Source of the DNA: Plasmodium relictum | Taxonomy: Eukaryota > Apicomplexa > Aconoidasida > Haemosporida > Plasmodiidae | DNA: 32,229 nucleotides | Assembly (NCBI RefSeq): GCF_900005765.1 | Contig: NW_021628715.1 | Location: 1 to 32,229 of the forward strand | Reading direction: 5' to 3' | Shown: piece after piece, positions 10,448 to 20,392 of the stretch | Numbering within the stretch: the stretch's first letter is position 1 | Layout of the letters: every line of letters starts with the position of its first letter | The notes under the pieces: model-generated | Told to the model about the DNA's origin: nothing | Seen by the model: the letters and a program-made list of their open reading frames with translations, nothing else | The model's database searches: none | Made by a program: the position numbers and the translations under genes

Positions 10448-10944
10448 TGGTCAATGAATAAATCCTTTACCATTAATTAATATGCATTTTAAATATTTAA
10501 AATTTAAATAATCATGTCTTCTTTAGAAAAATATTGCATGCCAAAAAATTAAGCTATTAGAACCTTGACTAACTTAGTGTGTCTAATTATATATATTTTT
10601 TTTAAGACACATCTTGGTTATAATTATATTATGTCTTTTATTTTTTTTCTGCATGTTTTTTTTTTTTAAAAAAAAAATATATTATTTTTTTAATTTTTTT
10701 TTTTGAGAAAAAGAAACAGAATTTGAAAAAAAGAATTTTGAATGGAAAAGGTTAGCAAGTGGATTGCTTCTATTTTTTTTTTGAACTTTTATAGATTTTA
10801 AAAGAATTTTAGTGATTTAATCAATTTTGTATTATAAATAAAATCTATAATACAAAATTATAAAGGAGTCCTAAAATTTGCTCTTTATTAATTTGGATAT
10901 TCATTACTTTTATTCGAGTCTTTGAATATCCAATTAATAAATCA
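10448..10944 (+). repeat. 5' LTR of the Ty3/gypsy element (family A)
   Basis: 497 bp from TGGTCAATGAATAAATCC to CCAATTAATAAATCA. Inner landmarks shared with the 3' LTR are TTGCATGCCAAAAAATTAAG, TGACTAACTTAGTGTGTCT, TTAGCAAGTGGATTGCTT and AAGGAGTCCTAAAATTTGC. The last 60 bases fold as a long hairpin (10884-10903 against 10923-10941). Promoter and polyadenylation signals must lie here, but none can be singled out in such AT-rich sequence. Confidence 0.9.
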
Positions 10945-10946
10945 AT

Positions 10947-10969
10947 TGGTGTCCAAAGCAGGATTCGAA
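10947..10969 (+). other. tRNA primer binding site
   Basis: Two bases after the LTR, TGGTGTCCAAAGCAGGATTC and the next three bases read as the complement of a tRNA 3' end: CCA tail, discriminator A, a 7-base acceptor strand, a 5-base T-stem strand (complement GCAGG) and the T-loop TTCGAAT. Complementarity appears to stop where the tRNA T-stem 5' strand would begin. This fixes the direction of the element and shows tRNA-primed reverse transcription. The primer tRNA must start GTCCAAA if its acceptor stem is fully paired; I do not identify which tRNA that is. Confidence 0.85.
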
Positions 10970-11024
10970 GCCCACAAGAAAATTTTTTTATTTGAAAAAA
11001 AATTTTTTTTTTTTTTTTTAAACT

Positions 11025-12095
11025 ATGGAAGAAGATATTAAAAATTTTGGTTTGGAGTTACTTGAGGAAATTACGAGTTTTAGCAGATCTTATGTTTTTG
11101 AAGAAACTTCAAATCAGAATTCTGCTAAAGTTAATTTAGTAGAAGGAATGGGAAAACTGGATGAGGAGAATTTAGAGAACTACATTATTTGGTTTGAAAA
11201 GTTTGAAGGAAGAGTAAAAATATTGGGGTTAACTAAAATTCAGGTATGAATGATATTGAAATCATTGTTATCAAGAACTCATTTACAAAACTTTTATGAA
11301 TTAAGTACCAATGTTGAAGTAAATAGTATGTTAGAGCTGGAGATTAAACTAGCTTAACATATATTTAAAGATAATGACATTCTGATTGCACAATTAAAAA
11401 AATTCTGTACATCTAATCGAGAATTAAGTATAAAAGATGCAGTGGATTCATTTACCAAAGACTGCATGACATATTCTTATATTTGTTTATGTTTCAAAGA
11501 GATAAATTATTTTTCCGCAAATTATTTGTGGAAATGTTTTAGATTACATGTCTCTGAAAATTATTTAATGTTGATACCTCCAAACATACCCAAGAATATG
11601 ACTCTTAAAGAAGCTATATATTCTGTATTGGATATAAAGGTTCCTGAATCTAATTTAAGGATGTACCAAAACATTGGTGTATTTGCATTAAAACGTGGAC
11701 ATGAGATTGAACATAGAAAAATTTCAAACAAAAAGCATAATAAGTGTTATTGTTGTGGTAAAACTGGTCATTTAAAGAGAGATTGTGAACATCGTAAAAA
11801 GAAATGTGATAATTGTCATATTGTAGGACATTTAAAAGCAGTATGTCCAAATAAAGTTATAAGAGATAAAGAAAATGAAATAAAAGGTATGATAATAGAT
11901 AAAAGATATGATCTTGTCTTCAAACTTTTTAAAAATGAAACTGATTTGAAGAAAATAGATATGTTTAAGAAATATTTAGAACAGTTATCAGCCTAGTGTA
12001 CTGAGCAAAGAGAAAGAGCTAGAGAAAAATATCATAGAGATAAATTACGCAATGAAGAAGAAAAACTTTTTAAGAAAAAAAATAGAATTAATAAG
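11025..12095 (+). pseudogene. gag: gag region with two CCHC zinc knuckles
   Basis: Starts at ATG 11025 after an A/T-rich leader. The N-terminal part (to 11249) resembles the gag start of the second element at 17222 (shared pattern: ..EESYVF.., then I.EE(D/N)(I/L)E.Y..WF..F). The nucleocapsid part has two knuckles at 11745-11846: CYCCGKTGHLKRDC and CDNCHIVGHLKAVC, both C-x2-C-x4-H-x4-C. A Lys/Glu-rich linker leads into the protease. In-frame stops are TGA 11247-11249, TAA 11355-11357 and TAG 11994-11996, all in the frame that otherwise stays open, so they are point mutations in one former reading frame. Confidence 0.88.
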
Positions 12096-12755
12096 TTGAG
12101 TTTGGAAAATTCTGAAAAGGAAGAGGACGATAAAGAAGATGATTCAGAAAGAGAAAGAGAAAAGAAAGGTATGTCTGTAAATAGAGTTCAAAGTGATGTA
12201 GGTCGTAAAGAACATAATAAAAAGCGTAATCAAATCGTTAAGATAAATGAGAAAATTATAGAAGTATTACTTGACTTCGGAGATGATTAATGTACAATAT
12301 CTGAAGAAATAGCTAGTAAATTGGAAGTAAAATTTGATCCTAATGCTCATTATTTTAAAGTTAGTGGAGTAGCAGGTAAATCAAAGGCTAAAATATCTGA
12401 AGAAGTAATAATAGAAGCACAATCTACTAGAAGACAAGCCAAAATGAAATTTGCAATAGTACTATCAGAGAAACCTTTTATATTGATAAGCTCTGATGCT
12501 ATGTATGATTTAGGATTTTGCATTACAGAACAGAAAAATGTTGTTAATTATATTATGAGAGTAAAGATGGAACAGACTGAAGAGGCTAGATATACTGACC
12601 AAGTTATTATTCAACGTTTAATTGATAGGACTGATTTAATTTCAAAGGAATATAAGGATAAATTACATAGAGAACTTGAGTCTATGTCAGTATTATGGAG
12701 AAATAAAATTTTAGGAATTACCAGTAAATACAAAATCTCAATTGATGTAAAATGA
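12096..12755 (+). pseudogene. pol: pol: aspartic protease region
   Basis: The stretch leading to EVLLDFGDD (12258-12287) has the position and shape of a retropepsin active site, but the catalytic triplet is DFG (12273-12281) instead of DTG/DSG. A TAA follows at 12288-12290, after which CTISEEIASKLEV continues in the same frame. A later ILISSDAMYDLGF segment fits the second conserved protease block. A TGA at 12753-12755 separates it from RT. The second element stops at the same motif (IVEINGKNVKILL), which supports the assignment. Confidence 0.75.
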
Positions 12756-13586
12756 AAACCAAAAAGATTCAGACTAAGACCATTGAGTGAAGAAATGTTG
12801 GCTAAATTACATGAAAAAATTGATGAGATGCTACAATTAGGTGTAATAACTAAAGTTGATTATACAACTTGGGCTTCACCAATAGTATTAGTTAAAAAGA
12901 GAGATGGAGATTTTAGAGTTACTATAGATTATCATTATCTAAATAAATTTATAGTAGATGATGTATATACGATACCCCATATGAAACATATATTTCAAAT
13001 ATTTTATGGAGCTAAATGGTTTTCTAAGATAAATCTTAAAAAAAGATTTTGGAATATAGTATTAGATGAGGACATTAAACCTTATACTGGTTTTATAGTA
13101 CCTCAACGTGGAACATTCGTTTTTAATGTATTACCTTTTGGTTTAAAAAGTAGTCCTACACAATTTCAAAGGATAATGAAAAATATTTTCATGGATTTAA
13201 TCCGAGAAAAGTGTATAGTTGTATATATTGATGACATAATCATATTAACAAAAACGATTTTTGAACATTTTAGAATATGGAAGAAAGTAATTGCATTACT
13301 TATTGAGAATAATTTAGGAATAAATGTAGAAAAATGTGAATTTTTTAAAACTTCTATAATATATTTAGGACAAATAATTGATTATCGAGGGATAAAACCT
13401 TCACCAGATAGAATAAATACTGTCCTTGAAGCTACAAGACCGAAGACGAAGAAGCAATTAAGATCTTTTTTAGGAGTTGTTAATTATTATAGAAATTATA
13501 TTAGAAATTTCTCCGAATTAACTTCCATATTAGTCCCTTTGATATCTAAAAAGGAAAAGTTTATATGGACTGAAGAGCATTCTTAA
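12756..13586 (+). pseudogene. pol: pol: reverse transcriptase domain, motif A mutated
   Basis: Contains the RT blocks in order: WASPIVLVKKRDGDFRVTID (fingers), motif A as WFSKINLKKRFWNIVLDE, motif B PFGLKSSPTQFQRIM, and motif C YIDDIIIL (about 13227-13250). Then come the Ty3-type H..K CEFF....LG block and the connection segment KKQLRSFLGVVNYYRNYI. In motif A the catalytic Asp is Asn (codon AAT 13032-13034); family members read KIDL here. The two Asp of YIDD are intact. The domain ends with TAA at 13584-13586 after a WTEEHS segment. The enzyme would be inactive even without the stops. Confidence 0.93.
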
Positions 13587-14044
13587 ATATTTAAGCAGAT
13601 TAAGAGAAAAATGGCTGAAGTTACATTATTACCATCCCCTGAACATGGAAAACCTTATGTCATTTACACTGATGCATCTGGCTATGCTATAGGTGCGGTT
13701 TTAGTACAAATAGATGAAAAAACTGGATTTAATAAATTTATTCATTTTACTTCTAGAAAGTTGAATGATGTACAAAGAGATGGAGCACTATAGAGAAAGA
13801 ATTATTTGCTATAGTAATAGCATGTGAAACTTTTTACTATTATATAAAAGGATCCAAAACTTTAATTAAAACAGACTGTAAAGGTTTAACAGGATTAGAG
13901 TCAATTAACCCTGGGAAATTATATCGATGGAAATTAAGGTTATCTGAATTTAATCTAGTATTTGAACATATTGATGGGGTTAAAAATAGTTTAGCTGATT
14001 GAATTACTAGGTGTGTAGAAGACGATATTGAAAATCCCAATTAC
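13587..14044 (+). pseudogene. pol: pol: RNase H domain, frameshifted
   Basis: YVIYTDASGYAIGAVL (about 13654-13701) carries the first catalytic Asp of the Ty3 RNase H, followed by IHFTSRKLNDVQR. Near 13780 the frame moves from that of 11025 to that of 14045. In the new frame the reading W-S-T-I-E-K-E-L-F-A-I-V gives the expected Glu block, then YRWKLRLSEFNLVFEHIDG and the final Asp in NSLAD. A TGA at 14000-14002 stands where the related copy at 23387-23581 has Trp (SLADWITR). Confidence 0.85.
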
Positions 14045-15489
14045 ATGGTACTTCAGTATTATAAATCCTTTGAGGAAAATGAAGATTCACATGTTATACC
14101 GTCAGTGCAAGAAATAGCTGAAGCCGTTAAGATGGATAAAAAGGAAATACCAAGAGATGTGATATGGAAGAATGAATTTCCTGTACATTATAAAACAGGA
14201 AGATTATATATACCTAAGAAATATAGAGTTCACTTAATGTATTGGTTTCACAATAGTAAATTTTCTGGACATTGTGGAGCTAATAAAACACTTAAAAAAG
14301 TTCAAAAACATTTCTGGTGGCCTAATATTAGTAAAGATATTGAAGAATATGTTACAAATTGCTTAGTTTGTCAAGTAATGCGTAATAAAAAGTTTAAACC
14401 CGATTTAAGCCAATCATTATCAAAACTGAATCTATTTGATATGCTTTCATTAGACATAGTGGGATCAAGAAAGTGGAAAGGAAAAAAATATTATATACAA
14501 GTAGCAATTGATCATTTCTCACGTTTTATGGTGACTAATATAATAGATAAGCTTCCTACTACTGTAGACGCCATTAGGATGTTAAAGGATAATTGGGTTC
14601 CTTATTTTGATTGTCCGAAAAGTATACTTACTGATCGAGGTTCTATACACATGAGTCAAGAATTTCAAAATTATATTATTGATGAGTTACAAATAAAATT
14701 GTTTCATACTAGTGCTCATTATCCAGAAGGAAATGATATAAATGAAAGTTCTCATAAAAGTCTAGATTATATACTTAAAACTTTATATACAAAAGATGAT
14801 GTATCTTTCGAAGATATAGTAAGAGATGCTGTATTAATTTATAATAATACACCCATGGTTCTATTGGTGAAACTCCATACTTTATTATGTTTGGAATTGA
14901 TTGTATATGTCTAGTTTTCTCTAGAATAATGTCTGAAACGTCATCAAAAGTAAGAATTCTCCATTTAAAAGGTCGTTGGAAAAAGATATATAAAGATTTA
15001 AATAAAATTGATGAGAAATCGAAAATTATAAGAAGAGACATTAATGTAGGAGATATCATTTCATATGAACTGTCCGATTATGAAAAAAAACAATTAGAAC
15101 ATTACATTGGAAATTACCAACATAAACCGTATTGGTCTTTTCCTTATAGAGTTACAAAGGTTAATAATAATGTCTTACAAGCTATACCTATATATTATAG
15201 AGGTAAAGAGATACAAATTCCTTTAGCAAAATTTAAGCTGTTAAGTTATAAAACTAGAGAAATATATGAGAATCAGCTAAAGAACTTAATACAGATTGTT
15301 GACAAGGATAAAAAAAAGTCCATACCTACTAGCCTGTTAGAGCCTAAAAGTCATTTTGATATTTATGGAAAAAGCAAGGTTATACCTGAGATAGTAGTTA
15401 AAGGAAAAAGTGGAAAGATATATAAAGATATACAAAAAGGTTTGGATATTATAAAGTGGGATAAAGAACAACAAAATAAAGTAACGTAG
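14045..15489 (+). pseudogene. pol: pol: integrase, frameshifted
   Basis: The N-terminal zinc-binding HHCC domain spans about residues 68-109 of the first segment (WFHNSKFSGHCG ... NCLVC). The catalytic core keeps all three acidic residues: Asp137 in SLDIVG, Asp197 in ILTDRGS and Glu234 in INESSHKSL, spaced D-x59-D-x36-E. A one-base slip at about 14853, in the sequence for NNTPHG, moves the frame to that ending at TAG 15487-15489. The C-terminal part has SFPYRVTKV, like the GPY/F module of Ty3/gypsy integrases, followed by a Lys-rich tail. No chromodomain is evident. Confidence 0.9.
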
Positions 15490-15497
15490 TTACTTTA

Positions 15498-15513
15498 TCT
15501 AGGTGGTGGAGAA
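15498..15513 (+). other. Polypurine tract
   Basis: TCTAGGTGGTGGAGAA lies directly before the 3' LTR. Equivalent sequences precede the LTR in three other copies: CTAAGTAGTGGAATA before 18217, and, on the minus strand, CTAAGTTGTGGAGTA before 21991 and CTAAGTGGTGGAGTA before 30588. Conservation at the pol-LTR border supports a plus-strand priming role. Confidence 0.8.
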
Positions 15514-15514
15514 T

Positions 15515-15979
15515 TGGTCAATGAATAAATCCATTGCCCTTAATTAATATGCATTTTAAATATTTAAAATTTAAATAATTATGTCTTCTTTGGGAAAATA
15601 TTGCATGCTAAAAAATTAAGCTATTAGAACCTTGACTAAATTAGTGTGTCTAATTATATATATTTTTTTAAAACACATCTCGGTTATAATTATATTATGT
15701 CTTTTTTTTATTTTTTTATTTTTTTTGCATGTTTTATTTAAAAAAAAAAAAGATTTTTAAAAAGAAGAGAAATTGAATGGGAAAAGATTAGCAAGTGGAT
15801 TGCTTTTATTTTTTTTTTGAACTTTTATGGATTTAAAAAAATTTTAGTGATTTAATTAATTTTGTATTATAAATAAGATCTATAATACAAAATTATAAAG
15901 GAGTCCTAAATTTTGCTCTTTATTAACTTGGATATTCATTACTTTTATCCTAGTCTTTGAATATCCAATTAATAAATCA
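15515..15979 (+). repeat. 3' LTR of the Ty3/gypsy element (family A)
   Basis: 465 bp, TGGTCAATGAATAAATCC to CCAATTAATAAATCA. Compared with the 5' LTR it shows scattered substitutions, for example ATTGCCCTTAA against TTTACCATTAA near the start and TCCTAGTC against TTCGAGTC near the end, and is shorter in the central T/A tract. LTRs are identical at insertion, so this copy is not recent. Confidence 0.9.
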
Positions 15980-17222
15980 AGAGCCTAGTAAGATCTTAAC
16001 ATTCTTTCCGTTGATTTCAACTATTTTTTTTCTAGTTGTATCATTTCCTTGAATCTCTTCAAAATACTCAATTCTACTAACAGAAGATTCTTGTCCTTTT
16101 GATTTATCTGCGGTATTTTTAGTTTCCGATTCGATTTCTGATTCTTCTTATTCATATACTTTGTTAACTGTGTTCCTTTTTCTAGTATTGTCTGTATCAT
16201 TCTCTAGTGATTTGTTGTTATATCTTTTTTTGGCTTTCTATTTCTGTTTGTTGAGACAAGCTCCCCGCCTGTTTATATATTTTACCATTTGATCCAATTT
16301 TCTCATATTCGTTTCATTTTTAATCATTTTAAAATTAATATAATACCTTTTGTCAGTTATTATACCTTTTATTTCATCTTCATCATCTCTTAATACTTTA
16401 TTTTTACATATTTTTGCTAGATGCTCTATAATGTTATAGTTTTCACATCTCTTTTTACGGTGTTCACAATTTTTTTTTAGGTGTCCTTTTTCTCCACAAC
16501 AATAACATTTACTAGGTAATCTATTCCTATTTTCCCTCATTTTCCTATTATAGTCATGATTTACATTACAAACATCAAAATCTTGTTTTATCCTTTTCTT
16601 AGGTGTTCTTTGAATTTCTTTTGTTATTAATGATATGACTTTTGAAAATGTTTTGTCTTTTGGAAAATCAATAGGTATTCTTTTTAAGTGTTTATTAGGT
16701 ATACGTATCTTAAATATTTCCATAAATCATTTGTGGTGATGTCATTGATCTTATTAAAACAAAGACAAGTGTTAGCATATATCATACAATCCTTGATAAA
16801 TGAATCTATAGCTTCTTTCACACTTAATTTTTGTTTATCGTTTCCGAATTTAATTACTTGATCTATTTTTACATCACTGTTCTTAAATATTTTTTTCGCT
16901 AACTTAATTTTCAACTGTAATGTATTAGTTATTTTATTATCTTCTCATATCGTAGATACTGTTTGTGAATGAATTCTTGATAACAATGGTGCTAATATCA
17001 TGCATGTTTTTACCTTAGACTTAGCATATGTATTTTATTATCAAACCCTTTGAACCACAAGAAATATTCTTCTATATCTTCTTCATTAATTCTTTTTATT
17101 CCATCCGGTGTTTTGATTCTCATGAAATCTTCTTTTTCTTTTACTTTAAAGACGTAAGATTCTTCGAAATTTACTATTCCTTTGAACAAATCCCAACCAA
17201 GTTTAGTTACTTTTTCTTTCAT
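15980..17222 (-). pseudogene. gag: gag and protease start of a second, antisense Ty3/gypsy element
   Basis: ATG at 17222-17220 (MKEKVTKLGWDLF) begins a gag resembling the one at 11025. It runs in broken frames through 16914-16684 and 16723-16238. The first zinc knuckle is intact (CYCCGEKGHLKKNC, about 16460-16501). In the second the C-x2-C is lost because Tyr replaces Cys (CENYNIIEHLAKIC). From 16237 down, the linker (GQESSVSRIEYFEEIQ) leads to IVEINGKNVKILLGS. The copy ends there, exactly at the LTR border 15979/15980, where the protease Asp would come next. A TTG-initiated extension upstream of the ATG is not needed. Confidence 0.82.
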
Positions 17223-17249
17223 GCTAGACTTGCTAATCAATTGGGATTT

Positions 17250-17904
17250 TAGTCAATGAATAAATCCATTGCCTTTAATTAATATGTATTTTAAATATTT
17301 AAAATTTAAATAATTATGTCTTCTTTAGGAAAATATTGCATGCTAAAAAATTAAGCTATTAGAACTTTGACTAACTTAGTGTGTCTAATTATATATATTT
17401 TTTTTAAGACACATCTCGGTTATAATTATATTATGTCTTTTTTTTTATTTTTTTTATTTTTTTTGGCTTATTCTTTTTTTTTTAGTGAATTCGTATAAAG
17501 ATGATAAAGTATTTATTTATTTAATAATTTATAAGTATTCAATAAATAACATATAATTAACTTATAATAAACAACTTATATAAACATACATACATACATA
17601 TATACATAATACCTTTGATTAAAGATAATGTCTTTTACTTAAGTTTATATATTCCTAAAAACCTCTTCATTTTTTTTCCAAAAAATATGGACTCTTCTCC
17701 AAAATAAAATTAAAAAATAATATTTTTCTTTATGAAAACCAAAAATGTTAAAAAAAATTAATTTAAAGAATTTTTTTTTTTTTTTAATTTAACTAAAAAC
17801 GCATGATTGATGCCAATAACATTGTGTGCGAAGCTAAATTTCTTCATTGTTATTTTAGCTAGCTATTATATACAAAAAATTAATATACATACTTTTATTA
17901 ACTA
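17250..17904. repeat. Chimeric LTR: family A 5' part joined to antisense family C
   Basis: 17250 to about 17463 matches the start of the A LTR in sense orientation (TAGTCAATGAATAAATCC, with TG changed to TA; then TGACTAACTTAGTGTGTCT and the T-rich tract). From about 17464 (GGCTTATTC) to 17904 the sequence is the C LTR in antisense, ending TTTTATTAACTA. The switch lies in a long T-rich run present in both families. It sits head-to-head with the antisense gag start 28 bp to its left, which is not a normal element border. Confidence 0.7.
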
Positions 17905-18216
17905 GGAGGAAAAGAAATACATTCCTTTGTCCAAGATAAAACTATTAAATATTAAAACTAATGAAATATATGAAAATAAATGAGAAACTTAATACAAGTA
18001 ATTGACTATAGTAAAAGAAAATTAGATACTACAAATGTATTAAAACCAAAAGATTATTTCGACATTTGTGATAGAAATAACTTTTCACAATTAGAGGATT
18101 TGAGTAATAAGGATAGAAAAATTGATAAAGAAATACAAAAGGGATCATAAGTTATAAAACAAGCCAATGAGAGCAAAACATAAGTAATATCATTACATAC
18201 CCTAAGTAGTGGAATA
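17905..18216 (+). pseudogene. pol: 3' end of pol (integrase C terminus) plus polypurine tract
   Basis: Sense sequence matching the integrase tail of the other copies: AATGAAATATATGAAAATAAA, then N-V-L-K-P-K-D-Y-F-D, E-D-L-S-N-K, and a TAA at 18181-18183. The polypurine tract CTAAGTAGTGGAATA then adjoins the LTR at 18217. Stops within the frame and the missing upstream pol show it is a truncated element. Confidence 0.75.
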
Positions 18217-18785
18217 TGGTTAATAAAAGATGTTATTAACCTTTTATAGTACATTAAGTTTACTAGTCGCGTATGTACAAGTTAGCCATGCACTGACGCT
18301 GGTTAAAAAAAAAAAAAAAAAAGAAATATAAAGTAATTTTTTTTTTCTTTTGTTTATCTTTATATTATATGCATCTTTCTAATTAAAAAAAAAAAAATTA
18401 AAATTTTTTTTTTTTGGGTTGATGTCGGTTAGAATTAAAAAGAGAATTAATTTTACTTTATTCAATATATATTTTTGAAATAATATTGAACAAACTAGAG
18501 TTTTTGACTTTTGTTAATTGTTATAACTTGAATGTAGGTTTTTAGTTAAAAAAATATACTTATTCTTTGTAAATAAAAACTCTTCTATAACAGTTTAACA
18601 TGTTTATTAAAAGATGCAGTAAAATTTAAATCAAATCAAATATTATGCATCATAAAAAACCATTATATATATAATAAAAACAAGTATATATATATTTAAA
18701 AACTTATATTTATTTATACATGCTCCTTATTAATTTGTTTGTTTAATAATCTAGCAAAGTCATTAAGCGGCCAATTAATAAATCA
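18217..18785 (+). repeat. 3' LTR, family B, of the truncated element
   Basis: Starts TGGTTAATAAAAGATG (terminal hairpin GGTTAATAA / TTATTAACC) directly after the polypurine tract and ends GGCCAATTAATAAATCA. It links family B LTRs to gypsy pol sequence, showing that the solo B copies derive from the same kind of element. Confidence 0.85.
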
Positions 18786-19236
18786 TACATATATCTTTGT
18801 AATTAAAAAAAAAAATTTAAATTATTGTTTTGTTTTGTTTTTTTATCGGTTGACGTTTGTTCTAATTAAAAAAAGAGAATTTAATTTTTACTTATATAAA
18901 AACTAAATAAATGAAACAGTATAATGTTAATGTTATATTCAATGTGTATATTTCGAAATAATATTGAATAAATTAAAGCTTAATTTTGTTATTTGTTATA
19001 AATTTTGTGTGTGTTTTTAAGTAAAAGAATATACCTATTCTTTGTAAATAAAAACGCCTTTATAACAGTTTAACATATTTATTAAAAAATGCAGTAAAAT
19101 TTAAATCCAATAAATATTATGCATCATAAAAAACCATTATATATATATAAAAACGTATATTTATATATACATGCTCTCTATTAATTTGATTATTTAATAC
19201 TCTAGCAAAGTCGTTAAGCAGGCAATTAATAAATCA
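18786..19236 (+). repeat. 5'-truncated LTR, family B, in tandem
   Basis: Begins in mid-LTR (TACATATATCTTTGTAATT) and runs to GGCAATTAATAAATCA. It repeats the order of 18330-18785 with substitutions. It is close to 24005-24445, including the GTCGGTTGACGTTTGTTCTA type block. Confidence 0.7.
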
Positions 19237-20392
19237 CATGCATAAATATAGTTAATTACGTGCATTTTTAATTATTTTTATTTTTATTTGATTTGATTTT
19301 ATTTTTTTTAATTTATTTATAAACACGTAATAATTAAAAAAAATAAAATAAAGTAAATAATATAATATGAATTAATGAGATCAAATATGTATGTTATCAT
19401 AGTCACATATTCTGAAATATTAAAAATAGTGAAAAATATAATAATTCAAAATAAGAAAAATTACTCATGATATGGTATAGAAAATAATTAAAATATAAAA
19501 CAAAAAAAATTTTAAAAGAAAAAAATAGAATATAAAGCAACTTTTTATATATTATTGTAATGAATTAATAAATTCTATGAATTAAAAATTTTAATTTTTT
19601 CTTAAGAGTATTATTTGAAAAAATATTTAATTATTATTGAATGTTTTATGTTTAATACTAAATATCTATTATAGTAGATATTTATTTTATCCTAATTATA
19701 TAAGCATTAATGTTTTTTTATATATTTTGAAATTAATAGAGTTCGAAGTTTTTTAAGATTTTTTATTTTGTTATATCTCTTCATATTTCTATATTGAACA
19801 TAATAGTTATTGTAACGTTTTATCTATTACGTTCTCTTTAAAATATAAATGTATATTCATAAATTAAATTGAAGAAAAAAAATATATCATCTTTTTATTA
19901 GGAAATAGAGTTTATTGTTTTTCATAATAAAAATATAATAGTTTAATACAGTATCTTGAATATATAATATTACTGAATATTTAGAGAGTTAAAACTTATA
20001 AAACTTATTCCTGATTATTTAACAGGTGGGATCTTATTTTTTTTTTTCATAAATCAGCTACCAACAAATTAGACTATAAACTATCATAAAGAAGTATATT
20101 ACATTATTTATAACAATATATATAACTACTTTGTATGGAAACTTTTATGTTACTGCAATATTAGATAAATTTACACTTATAAATATATATGAATGTATAT
20201 ATAAATACATACATTTTGGAATTTCTTGATTTTTTTATTTAAATAGAAACACTTTATACATCATAAATTTTTTTTTAAGGAATTAATTTATAATTCATAT
20301 TATAGTTTATTATACATATATCTTTGTATGATAAAACAAGATTTTTAAAAAAATTAAAGTGAAAGGGTAGAATATTAAAAAATAAAAAAGCA
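19237..20392. other. AT-rich intergenic region upstream of the membrane-protein gene
   Basis: No ORF, LTR terminus or RNA gene recognised. It is the presumed promoter and 5' UTR region of the gene at 20393; no specific element can be supported. Confidence 0.5.

Larger units (their letters stand above)
10448..15979 (+). mobile_element. Nearly complete, inactive Ty3/gypsy LTR retrotransposon
   Basis: A 5.5-kb element with all parts in order: 5' LTR (10448-10944), primer binding site (10947-10969), gag, aspartic protease, RT, RNase H, integrase, polypurine tract (about 15498-15513) and 3' LTR (15515-15979). Protease-RT-RNase H-integrase order is that of Ty3/gypsy, not Ty1/copia. Gag and pol share one frame from 11025 to about 13780, so the ancestor probably made one polyprotein. 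The LTRs differ at many sites. Six in-frame stops occur before the first frameshift and one more after it, with two frameshifts in all, so this copy is dead. The 5-base flanks (ccttg, agagc) do not match: the left flank is the WR pseudogene and the right flank is the gag/protease of another element. Confidence 0.93.

Noticed and set aside
10030-10461. Plus-strand ORF of 143 codons
   Set aside because: Antisense shadow of the WR pseudogene. It also starts inside the target duplication and crosses the LTR border at 10448.
11247-14002. Trp recoding of TGA or programmed readthrough in pol
   Set aside because: TAA and TAG stops and two frameshifts occur in the same element, RT motif A is mutated, and Plasmodium nuclear genes use TGA as stop. 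Decay is the simpler reading.
11650-15059. Minus-strand ORFs 11850-11650, 14040-13840 and 15059-14775
   Set aside because: They overlap gag zinc knuckles, RNase H and integrase motifs on the plus strand and have no motif of their own.
17028-17252. Plus-strand ORF of 74 codons
   Set aside because: Antisense to the gag start of the second element, whose similarity to the gag at 11025 shows the coding strand.
18054-18254. Minus-strand ORF of 66 codons
   Set aside because: Overlaps the sense integrase tail, polypurine tract and LTR start.
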